A stretch of 64,000 nt of DNA. Origin: Trebouxia sp. TZW2008 (taxonomy: Eukaryota > Chlorophyta > Trebouxiophyceae > Trebouxiales > Trebouxiaceae). The stretch is taken from contig BDIU01000136.1 in NCBI GenBank assembly GCA_002118135.1, positions 1-64,000 on the forward strand, written 5' to 3'. Positions 1 to 12,400 of the stretch are shown here, in pieces; positions within the stretch are counted from its first letter, which is position 1, and every line of letters starts with the position of its first letter. Under the pieces are notes generated by a model, which had not been told where the DNA came from, made no database searches, and worked only from the letters and a program-made list of their open reading frames with translations. The position numbers and the translations under genes are program-made.

Positions 1-422
1 AATGATGCATGTTTGACCCTTTCGCGAGCAATCGGCTGTCGGCTTTCGCCCATTCGCCATTCGGCTCGGGCTCGTGACCTTTCTGCTCTCTCACTGCAGC
101 CAGCACAGGTGAGCTTGCTGCCTTACTGTGTTCAGTGGGTCTGCACACATGAATGCCACTAGACAACACAAGGGCCGCAATCTGGACCTGTTGGATGAGT
201 GAAGCACTGCATGGCCTACAGATCAATTTTGCTCCACAGCTTCATGTTGCACATCCCTGATCAGGAAGTCTGCAGACAAATACCCATTGACAGTCAACAG
301 AAATGCAATTTCAATACAAAGCATCCGCATGTAGCAAAAGAAGACAAAGCCTCAATGTACAGCATCCCTACGTTGTCAAGCAAGCGTCAACATTGACATG
401 CTGTGTTTTGTCATTGATGCAG

Positions 423-3400
423 TATAAGGGCCCCAGTGATGAGGCTCAAGTCCTACGCCAAATCCGCGTGCTCCTGTTTGTGTACATCTTTGACAGTCAG
501 GAGAACACCTTTAAGACATGCCAGACGGCATACCTCTTCAGCTTCACAATGCTATGCTGGCACTAGATTCCATCGATGAAGGTCAGTGCAGCACTTTTTG
601 CCTGACGCACTGTATGCCTGACTGTATACCTGACGCAAACAACACTCCGTCTGCCATACTTCTGTCTTGCAGATCTGCCCACTGCATGGGTCTCGCTAGT
701 GCATTGCTCACTGCGCTGTGATGCAAGGCTGGAGACTGAAGCATATCAGGTGGTACAGCCTAGCACTGTCCTCAAGAAACACAGCATGGCATTGTGTTCC
801 AGGCCACAAAGCACTGCCTTGACTATAATGTGAACAAGCTTAGGCAGCAATGCCGGTGAAGTTGATTTCCTGCTGGCAGATCTCATAGCTCAAAAGATGA
901 CAGGCCGTGACTGATGTGCTTAATGGTGGCACATGAACATGCATGCTCTTCTGTGTTTGGAATCGTCTCATTGAGTCACACAACGCCAGAAGGTAAAGAG
1001 GTTCAAGCTCACCTGAAATTTTGTATTCGAGCTGTCACTGTACCGCTGCAGAGCTTTGAGGGCTGTTGCAATCGAAGCTGTTGAGAATCAAGACCTTGGC
1101 TGCTGTTTGTTACCGCTGTTTTGTAATCATTTGAGCACTGGAGCAATAAGATGTGCACATTGTCAACAGCTTTTGCGTCTGAATCTCCTTTTGAAGCTGT
1201 TAATCCAGCTTGTTGCATACTGCAAGCACAAGGGCTGGGAATATCGCAAATTTCAATGCAGTCTGATACAAGTCCAGCATATATCACTTTCCATTAAGTT
1301 AGTGATAGTGCTGAAACAGTTACGGTAATAATGGTAGTGGTAGTGTTAGTAATGGTCACAATGACAATAATCATAACAATGATAATGATAATGATAATGA
1401 TAATGATGATGATAATGTTAATGATAATGTTAACAATAATAAAAATAATAACAATAATAATAATAATAATAACAATAATATTGTTTACATCAATAATAAC
1501 AATAAAAGTAACAACAACAATGATGATGATGACGATAGTAAATTAACAGTAACAGTGGTAATAATAATAATAACAGCAATAGTAGTAGATTTCATGTGCT
1601 CATACAAGCATTTGCTTAGGTGGTGTGTATTTGGCCACAGGTGCTGACTGGTCTGTTTTGAACACATCTGGCAGCAGGCGACGCTGGCAGACTCAACAGG
1701 TGTATGGCATCAATGACATCTCTGAAGGGCAGCCAAACCTGTTCAAGATGGCGGGCAATGTGCTGGCTGACCCCACGCACATTGTGCAGGTGTCTTCTTC
1801 ACCCTCAAAGTGTTTTGCACGCGAAACAGTTCCCGTCTCTTCCCGTCTCTTTTTTTTATTACAATGTTGCGCCTCTTTGCTTTGCGTATTTTTCCAAAGT
1901 CACTTTGAACTTGAAGCAGCCAGCTAATGTCTATGATGTGTGTGCTTCTGTTTGGCCATCCATCTGCGGTGCAAGTGATCCCCTCAGAATGCAATGACAT
2001 CAACATTGGCAGCAGTGGCAGTTGCAATTGTAGCAGTGGCAGCATTGCCAGAGACAGACAGCGCAACTTTGAAGCAATGGCAGCATGAATATTGGCAGCA
2101 ATGACAATGACGTTCAAGGCTGTAACAACATTCAGGTTGCGGTGATAACGGCACTAATGCAGACAGACAGCAAGAGACAGTGACAGCCACAGTGCTGCCA
2201 GCAGCAACAGGAGCAGCAGTAAATGTGACAGCAAAGTCAGCAATGACCCACGGACAGACGCTGATGCTACCAAGTTGGACTCATGAGCCGCGTTTTGAGT
2301 CTCACAAATCCACATGCTATGCACACAATAAGCTCCAGCCAGATCAATGTCTGCTAAGCCATGTCATGCATTTGGTTGTGGGGCTGACTCGTACACAGCA
2401 CACAAATCAAGAGTGATTGCTTGTAGTTGCCATGAACCTGTACATGCAGCCATGTTTTTGCACCATTATAGCTGATTGCCAACCTTCTTGACGGCTGTGG
2501 CCTGCATGCTGCGCAGTTCTACGAGCTGGTGTTCCTCATCTGCACAGGCTATTTTGTGCTGGCATCCATTCTGCTGCTGGTCACAATGGTTTCAGCCTTC
2601 ATTGCCACCAGCACACTGTACACCAAAAGCACAGAGCTGTTCCAGTCTGTGAGACAGCCCCGCCTCATACCCTTAGTGCAAAAGGGCCGGGTCAGGTGTG
2701 CCTCCCCACCCCACACCTCAACTGCTTGCTTGCTTGCTAGCTCACTGACTCACTCACCCAATCACTCACCCAATCACTCACCCAACCACCCACCCACTTG
2801 CCCACCCATCCACCCACCCATCACTCATTCACTCACTCACTCACTCACTCACTCACTCACTCACTCACTCACTCACTCACTCACTCCCTCAGGTGTACAC
2901 TGAAGCAGTGCACGTCTAGAGCCGTTTGTGTCAAGAGTTTCATGGCTCACCTGATTGCTGAATCATTGTCTGTCATCGTCTGATGATTGTCAGCACTCAG
3001 TACTCAACAAAGTAGACTTCTTGTCCTCGTCTTCTACATCTTCTTGCTCTTCTTGATCTTCTTATCCTTCTTGTTCTTCTCCATTTTTGTGACGATGATA
3101 GTAATGATATAAACAACAATAAAATTAACACCAACAGTAATAACGATAAATTTAACATCAATCCCAATCACAATTGAGCCAAAGAAATGACAATAACAAT
3201 GATAGTCATGATGACAATAGTAATGATGATGATCATAGTAACCATAACATGAAAACTATAACATAAAATGAACTTGATAGACATACTTTGATTGCCATCT
3301 TATGGCAAACGCAATCAGACTTGTTATGTGGCTAAAGCATGTAAATAGTCTCCTCCTCCTCCTCCTCCTCCTCCTGATCATAATAACATATCAAGAGAAG

Positions 3401-6400
3401 TACTGCTGTTCTTGATGCAGGGCAGCATCGTCTCGCCAGTTGGTGCCTGGCGACATCGTTGTGGTGCTGCCGGGGCGGGCTCCCTGCGACCTGGTTCTGC
3501 TGCAAGGCAACTGCCTGGTGGAGCAGTCCACCCTCACTGGCGAGGTGACGTTGCAACATTGTGTAAATCTCATATTTGGGGCCTTTCCAGTATGTCATAG
3601 GCTGGCTGAACTTGATGAACGTGTACATTGTGTTAAACTCACATCTAGGGTCTTTCCAGTATGTCATAGACTGGCTGAACTTGATGAGCCTATACTCATT
3701 GCTACTGTTGCTCACACATCTGGGGTCTTTCCAGTATGTCATAGACTGGCCAGACTTGATGAGCCTTCACTCATTGCCACTGTTGCACACACATCTGGGG
3801 TCTTTCCAGTATGTCATACACTGGCTGAACTTGATGAGCCTATACTCATTGCCACTGTTGCACACGCAATCCGCCTTGTTTTCTGGCTAAAGCATGTGAA
3901 CCATTCCCCTCCTCAGCCAAACCTATGTCAAGCTCCAAAAGCACTATAGGCTGGCTTTGACTTGATTTCACATTTAAAGCCCTGGCTTTGCAGCCCATCT
4001 CTATGCCAAGATTCAGCAGTGCCAAATTTTGGATCACAATTCTACTGCATTTGTGAAACTTGACTCCAAAATCTGGCTGCTGTGCCCTGCCATGCATAGA
4101 CAGCCAGACAAAATTCAAAGCAGCTGTTTTGCGTGAGACCTTTGGCTGCTTTGACTCCTCGTGACGGTCTGCAAGCCTGCAGAGCAAAACGGACTCCTGA
4201 CCTATGCACTTGTCGTATATAAATTACACAAGTGGAGTTTGCAGGAGCATATAAGAGCAGCTATATGCGGGCTGGGGTACAGCCCGTCTTTGCTGTGCCA
4301 GTCCGTGTTGTAACGCCTGACGTCACACTCTCTGCAAGCATCTGCAAAATCTGGTGCATGCCAGATACATATTGTCGATGGTGAAGACAGTGCGATGCTG
4401 ATGGTGTTGCTGCCGCTTGCAGGCGGCTCAAGTGCGAAAATGCAGCTATGTGGCAGGACGCAAAGCAGACAATGCTGCATATGATCCAGACACTAATCAT
4501 GCGTGCACTGTCTATGCTGGCACTATAGTGCATCAGGTTGGTCATTCCTGCTTCTGCCATGACTCAAGCACTTGCACCAGCGAAACATCTCAGCCCTGTC
4601 AGATTTAGCATGCCTTTTCTGACTTTGCACCTGCGTCTGGGCCTTTGATGCCGAGTGACACTTGTGGTTTGCAAGTCAAGTCAGGTTGAGCATGCCTTTC
4701 CTGACTTTGCACACAAGTCTGGGCCTTTGACGACGAGTGGCGCTTGTGGTTTGCAAGTCAATTCAGATTTAGCATGCCTTTCCTGACTTTGCACCTGAGT
4801 CTGGGCCATTGACGACGAGTGGCACTTGTGTTTTGCTAGTCAAGGCTTGTTGCTATCAAAAGGAGTTGTTTTTGCCCACACACGCTTTGAGTCGCCAGAA
4901 TCCTTTTCATGTATTCTTATTGTCATTCTCATTTCGTTCTAGACGCATGCTAGGCAGGCTCAGCAGGCTCAGCTAGGTATGTACTGGAGCGATTAACTGT
5001 CTTCACCAGTTTGGTCCTGTGCTATCCTAAACTATGTAAGTGTGCATGTTGGAGATGTGTTCTGTCCTGCTGTCATGTTTGTCAAGCAACTGCAAGCTCG
5101 TTACCTGGCCTGCTGAACTCTCCTTTGATGTAAATGGCAGCCTTCATGCAGGCTGAGTGCAAGCATCACGTGAACCAATCAGTCATGGACCACTCATGGT
5201 TCAAGTGTGCGTGACAGCGTGCTGGTGGCTACTGACCCTTGCACATGATCTGAACTTTTTGACTGAACATTATGGTATGGAACTTGAAGGACATATTTTG
5301 ATTGCCATTTTATGGCATATGCAATCAGACTCGTCGTCTGGCTGAAGCATGTGAAAATCTCCTCCCCCTCCCTCCTCCTAACGTCAGTTGCACAATGACA
5401 CCTGCCCTTATCTGATCATCACATGTGAGCAAGCGTATGATTGGCTGTTGATCCATGCCCTGTTGCGATGGTGCAGCTTGCTCCTGTTATTTGTGATGCT
5501 CGGATAGACGCGCGGGTAGGATGTGTCTACAGGGCACTTGACTTGTTCATTCCTTCATTTACGCGCTGTCTAGGCAGGCACATGGACCCAACTAGGTATA
5601 TAGAGGAACAATCAGCTGTCATCATCTACTTGTATTTTTAGGTAGTTTGAGCCGTTCGAAGTGAATATGAATCTGATAGCTCATGGTACACAAATGTTTG
5701 CCAAGTGTCCCTGTGTTTACTCTTAGCTTGACTATACTTGGCTGTTGCGGATGTAGGTATGGAGCAATGACAACACAGATGAAGAGGTGCTTGGTATGGT
5801 GGTCAGAACCGGTGAGAGCTGCAATTGTGGTACATAGATATGCTTTGATGGCGCTGGTTGAGCTATTTTCATGTTGTCTAGTGTTTGCAGCATCAGAAAG
5901 GCCTGACTCATACTTGTCAGCTTGTCTACACTAATGCGCATTCTGTTAATGCAGTCCGTCGCTCTGACTGTTGACTGGCAAATGGACAGTTTCGGTTGAT
6001 TTGTCTGTGCAGTTATCTGTCTGTCTCTCTGTTTATCTGGTCATTCTTTCAGTCATCCTCATCTTCTTTCTGGGGCATCTGCCCACCTGTGTGCACATTT
6101 GACTCAGCCTTGCAGCTCACATGTTCTGATTCACATGCAACATCATCTGACCTATCGAGGTTTAGTCCCAAAGTTTTTCTATGTGTATGAGATTGTTGAC
6201 AACAAAAAAGAAACAATTACTGTCAACCTGTGCCTGGTCACAGGAAGTTTGATGAGCCTATCAGGCTTCAGGTCTTGGACATGGACTATAAATGTAATTG
6301 ATTGCTTGATTGATGTTGTTAGGGCTCAGATCTACTGTGGGAAGCATGCTGCGTCAGATTTTGGCGCCGGACAGTGATGGAGACCAGGCCCACGAGTTGC

Positions 6401-9400
6401 GCCTATTGGTGAACATGCCCACTTGAAAGCCCAGTGCAAATGTATTCCTCAAGCAGTCACCTACTAAACCGGTCATGCGAACTGAACATCTGGATCTTTT
6501 GCTCCTCAGCTCTGCTGCAGTTGATTGCAGTGGACATTTGGAGTTCCCTCAGCACCGCTTTACTTCAGCTTTTCAGCGTTGTTCTCCTTTCAGGGTTGCA
6601 TAAGTCATGACGTTGCCACGCCATCACCAGTTGTGCTCAAATTGGCAGTTGCTGTCTGTCAGATCCTGCTGCAGCTGTCTTTAGGGCTGAACCATCCTGC
6701 CTGAAAATCACACCGTAATCTAGCACTCTTGGACCAATCAGTTTCTTACAGCACCAGCACACAGTCACTCATCCATACTGGCAAGAGACAAGCTCATCAA
6801 TGCCTGCTCTTTCCAAAGTTGTATTGACTATCATGATTGGAAGCTTTTCCCCACTATCATTGCAATACTGTCATTACACTAGACATGACATGGTTGTCAT
6901 CACACTATGCATATATGATACTATACAGACATGATACCGTTGTCATCATACTGGTGTTGTTGACCTTGCCACAGCTACCAAGCATCTTTGTCATTCCTCA
7001 TCATCAGTCACATGCTGCAAATGCACAACCTCACTGCTGCATTGACTAATTGCAGGACTTATGGCGCTTCTATGGCTTTGCCCTCATCCTTCACCTCTTC
7101 ATCTTCCTGTTGGCAGTGGTACTGCAGAGGCTCACTGGCATGGGCACTCACCGCCAGACTGTGAAAGACATGGTGACGAGGGTTGGAGGAACCCTAATCG
7201 CTGCAGCCCCAATAGGAGGCCCCACTGTAGTCATCTTTGCCAATGCAGCCTGTGTCTCAAAGCTGAAGAAGAAGGGCATTGACGTGTTGCACATGGCGAA
7301 GCTGAGATTGGCGGCGGCTGTCAGCATTGTGTGCTTCGACAAGACTGGCACCTTGACAGGCAGTCAGGTATGCAGTCTGCTCTGATGAGCCACAGCTCTG
7401 GTCCATGGGGAAGGTCAGCCAAGCCTGCTGAGCCTGACTGCAGCCTGTCAGCATTGTGTGCTTTGACAAGACTGGCACCTTGACAGGCAGTCAGGTATGC
7501 AGTCTGCCCTGATGAGCCACAGCTCTGGTCCATGGGGAAGGTCAGCCAAGCCTGCTGAGCCTGACTGCAGCCTGTCAGCATTGTGTGCTTTGACAAGACT
7601 GGCACCTTGACAAGCAGTCAGGTATGCAGTCTGCTCTGATGAGCCACAGCTATTTTGACTCTGGTACATGGGCAAAGTCAGCCAAGCCTGCTGAGCCTGA
7701 CTGCAGCCTGTCAGCATTGTGTGCTTTGACAGGACTGGCAGCTTGACAGGCAGTCAGGTATGCAGTCTGCTCTGATGAGCCACAGCTATTTTCACTCTGG
7801 TACATGGGGAAAGTCAGCCAAGCCTGCTGAGCCTGACTTGAACCTGTCAGCAATCTGTCCTTTGACAAGACTGGCACCTTGACAGGGAGTCAGGTATGCA
7901 GTCTGCTATGATGAGCCACAGCTCTGGTCCATGGGGAAGGTCAGCCAAGCCTGCTGAGCCTGACTGCAGCCTGTCAGCATTGTGTGCTTTGACAAGACTG
8001 GCACCTTGACAGGCAGTCAGGTATGCAGTCTGCTCTGATGAGCCACAGCTATTTTGACTCTGGTACATGGGGAAAGTCAGCCAAGCCTGCTGAGCCTGAC
8101 TTCAACCTGCCAGCATTGTGTGCTTCGACAAGACCGGCACCTTGACGGGCAGTCAGGTATGCAGTCTGCTCTGATTAGCCACAGCTATCGTGACTCTTGG
8201 TACATGGGGAAGGTCAGGCAAGCCTGCTGAGCCTGACTGCAACCTGTCAGCAGTTTGTGCTTCGACAAGACTGGCACCTTGACAGGCAGTCAGGTATGCA
8301 CTCAGCTCTGATGAGCCACAGCTATCGTGACTCTGGTACATGGGGAAGGTCAGCCAAGCCTGCTGAGCCTAACCGCCATCTGTCAGCATTTTGTGCTTTG
8401 ACAAGACTGGCACCTTTGCAGGCAGTCAAAAGCAAGCTTTGCCCCTGTCGGAGACGATCAACGCGCACCCTGGGTATGCAATAGTGGCAAGGACTGCCAA
8501 GCACAAGCAACATTCACAGCGTGTTCTGACAATTTTGACGTATTGACAGGTCAATTGGTTAAGATTAGCACATGACCAAACTGGTTGGAGACAATTGCTT
8601 GCTTCTGTACATACCTAGCTGGGCCTGCTGAGCCTGCCTAGCCCATATTTATCATGAAATGAGTGAATGACAGTTCATCAGTGCGGGTACTGCATGGATT
8701 GAAGTGTTCTGCATGCAGCCTGAGTTTCATGGGATGGTACCAGTCGAAGGCGGCATGCTGGGCAACTGTCAGCGCACAGCTGTGCAATGGCCGATGCGAC
8801 TGAAGCAGGCAGCTGCTCTGTGCCACAGCCTGAATCTGGTGGCCAAACGTCAGGTGGCTGGAGACTTGGCGGATCAACAGGCCTTCCAAGCTGTTGAGGC
8901 TCAATTTCTGGTGATGTCTGCTCTTATCATTTGTCATGCAGCATCATGACATCATGCATTATGCATGATAATGACTTCACTCGCTGTTGACCGTGCCAAG
9001 TCACAGGCCTTCCAAGCTGTTGAGGCCCAACTCCTGGTCAAGATTGCACTTGCGACACATCATCACGAAAATCGTCAACTCAATAACAACAATAACAGTT
9101 GTGATTACACATTCCAGCATATGCTGCTAGGTGTGTGTGGCACAAGTCCTATCTCGCCAGGCAGGCTTGTCTTGAGCGTCGCAGCAAGGACGCCTGATGT
9201 CTGACTCAATGCTTCATAGGATGCAGATCTTCATCAGCTGTTGACACCATGTTGATCGTGCCAAGTCACAGGCCTTCCAAGCTGATGAGGCCCAACTCCT
9301 GGTCAAGATTGCACTCACGACACATCGTCATGAAAGTAAATTCAATGGTCCATAGGATGCAGATCTTTATCAGCATCTGACATGGTGTCAGCATTCACAG

Positions 9401-12400
9401 GAGCGAGATCTTGTGTCGCTGCCACTTCGGCGGAGGTCAGGCATTCAGACTATCAAGGTGGTGAAGCGATTTGAGTTTGATGCCAGTCTGATGAGGTCAG
9501 GCGTGGTGGCTTTTGACAGAGACAGACCAGGCAGTCCGCTCCTGCTGTTTGTCAGGGGGGCACCATCCAGAGTTCAGAGCTTAGTCAGGACGGGTTTCCT
9601 GCCCCCCAACACTGATAAGGTATGTGGGAACCGTGACTGTCAAGATACGAAGAATCAGTCACAGCAGGACTCCTGCAATTTTGTCACCATCTAGACTTCA
9701 CGGTCGTCTTAGAAGCATACTTTCTGCCTCCGACACTCTCAGGAGCATTGCCATTGTCACCATCCAGAGTCCAATCGCGACAGGCTTTTTGCCTCAGTGT
9801 GATCAGGTGCACAGTTGTCAGCATCCAGAATCTGAGGCCTAGTAAGGGCAGGTCTCCTGCTGTTCAACAGAGTTGCGCAATACGCTGATTTCTTGTTGCC
9901 AATACGTAAACATGCGCCGTATCGTGCTCCAATGGAACATTGCTTTCCAACACTGATCAGGCCCGACACCATTGTCACGTTCCAGAGAGTCAAGTCAGAG
10001 CAGGTTTCTTGTCTTGCAATGCTGATAGGTGCACTGCCATTGTCATTTCGATGATTGTGAATGTCTGTGACTGATTGTTGTGGTGACTCACCTGAAAGCA
10101 TGTTGATGACCTTGGTCAAGCTCAAGAATATGGGGCCCTCAGTCAATCTATTGGGCAACTACCACAAGACTTGCTCACCTAGCAAACATTGGCTGCAGGT
10201 CATAGCAGAGTATGCTAGTCAGAGCTTCAGGCTAATGGCTGTAGCGGTGGGCATGCTGAAAGGCATGGGGCCCTCCGAGTTGCGTGCTGTGAGCCAGCAA
10301 CAGGCCGAGGCTTGCTGCAGCCACATGGACTTTTTGGGGCTGGTTGTGCTGTCCAATCAGCTGCATCCAGCCTCTGCAGACACCATCCGGGAGCTTCAGG
10401 AAAGGTGTGCAAGGCTTGTGCAAAACCTCATCCTGCACTGCTTTGCTGTTGACTGTTACTCCACCATGCTTGCTCACAAGCTTGTTTCAGCGCCCTGTGC
10501 ATAGGCTCTTTTCCTCATGTCTTGAGACGTTCCCGAGCTGCTGCACAGCTTTCACAAATTACGCATCAGGTGCAATCAATTGTACGACAAGCTCGGACTC
10601 TTTGAGATTCAGGGGGGGAAAACCTTTGGACAGGTCTGAAGATGACTCCTCAAACCGGATTCGAACCAGCGACCTGCTTACGAGCACCACATGCGCAACC
10701 CCCCCCTCCCCCCCAAGGTTTGTGGGTGCTGAAGTCTGCTTAAAAGTCTGCTTGTTGCAGAGGGGGCAACAGGACAATGATGGTAACAGGGGATCAGCAC
10801 CACACAGCCATTGCAGTCGCCAAGGCTGTCGGCATCATCCCTAAAGACAGGCCAATCCTTGTGATCCAAGCCAATTCAGAGAAGAGCGCGCATTCTCCAG
10901 GCATCCAAACGCATCCTGGAGCACGACAAGAGCAAATTCCTCTGATGCTGACTGCTGCTCCTGGCTTTTGCATGCGTGGGTCGTCCCTCCCAAACACAAG
11001 CAGTAGGGCATACGGTGAAGGACAGACTGTGAAAGACAGCCACGGCCTCTCAGGGCCACTGCCAGCCCAACTGCCTGAGCTCTCCTGGCCGTTGTTGACT
11101 CAAAGCACAGCGCCAGTGTCACATGTCCCTGCCTATGGAGATGAAGACAATGATGCCAGTAGCGGCAGCGGGTTGCAAAGGGCCAGTCTGGAGTGTGAGC
11201 TGAGCTTTGAGCTGGGTTCTGAAGCGCAACCAGAGCAATGCAGCGCGCAGCAAGCTCTCACGCATCTGGCACAGGTGACTGATCCTTTCTACTTAGGGTA
11301 CAGTGATCTCTTGATATAATGACTGCATTGGTTCCCAAGAAAAATGTCCTTACATAGAAATGTCCTTACTCAGAAGTACCACTCTAGTCAGAGTGCAGTG
11401 CTTGGTTCCCAGTTGCACTGTCCTTATACAGAGAATCCTTATATCAAGAGATTACTGTACTACCTGTATTGGTTGTTGCAAATCACTGCAGTATGTCTGG
11501 CAACCGCAATCATTGCAAATTCTTTCTGCCAGAGCAGCACAGGAGTATCCCACTTTGATAGTTGCAATGCATTGTAGCTGGCAGCTCTGCTCACTTTACC
11601 GCCCCTTGCCCATTTAGAACAGGCTTTCACCATTTCTGGTTGTCGTAAGGCGATGCATTGTGTCCAACTGCTACAGTCTCTGTGTCTTTTGTCCTGCCAC
11701 TGCAGCACCAAACCGTCACCCTCTGGGGCATTGTTGCAACGCAGTATATCTGGCAGCCAGCTTTGACGTCTGCTCTGTCTGTCTTCTGTCTGTCACTTTA
11801 GCAAGAAGTTTTATAGCCAAGCAGGAGCTTGTATATAGGGTTAAACAGACATGCGCTTATGCATTGCCCTTGGGCTGCCTCTGTGGACAGAGGCTCCCAT
11901 TATGATGCCTATCGGCGTAGACTTTTTCCCCCAATTGGCACATGCCGGTGTCAGACTTGAAGACTGGTGACCAGTTGCGAGAGTGTAGTCTCATTCTGCC
12001 TACCTATGCTGTACAGGGTTTAGCTGCATGCTGTGAGACTGGTCCAGCCTACAAGCAGATGTTGACAGCTGCTGACTAGCGAATATCTTATTCTGCCTAC
12101 CTGTGCTGTACAGGGTCCAGCTACATGTTGTGTGACTGGTCCAGCCTTCCAGCAGATCTGAAGACTGGTGACCGATTGCGAGAGTGTAGTCTCATTCTGC
12201 CTACCTATGTTGTACAGGGTCCAGCTACATGTTGTGTGACTGGTCCAGCCTTCCAGCAGATCTGAAGACTGGTGACCAATTGCGAGAGTGTAGTCTCATT
12301 CTGCCTGCCTATGTTGTACAGGGTTCAGCCACATGCTGTGTGACTGGTCCAGCCTTTGAGCAGATGTTGAAAGCTGGTGATGAAGTCATGTTGGAGGCAG

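Noticed and set aside
1..422. Start exon of the ATPase from the ATG at 149 (MNATRQHKGRNLDLLDE)
   Set aside because: A GTGAAG donor follows, but its phase does not fit the exon at 423 in the P5-like frame; left unassigned.
1331..1546. Ile/Met-rich open frame resembling a membrane protein
   Set aside because: It is a translation of an AT-rich trinucleotide/hexanucleotide repeat tract.
2700..2900. Open frames with Thr-His-Ser-Leu repeats (also 56650-56760 and 62430-62760)
   Set aside because: They are translations of (CACT)n microsatellites inside introns; no homology and all frames are open by composition.
7257..8341. Minus-strand open frames repeated across the DKTGTLT array
   Set aside because: They are antisense shadows of the tandem array; the plus-strand frame carries the conserved motif and splice signals.
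7317..8430. CRISPR-like array of regularly spaced repeats
   Set aside because: Repeats are long, the spacers are also repeated, the units match the coding exon with splice sites, and the DNA is eukaryotic.
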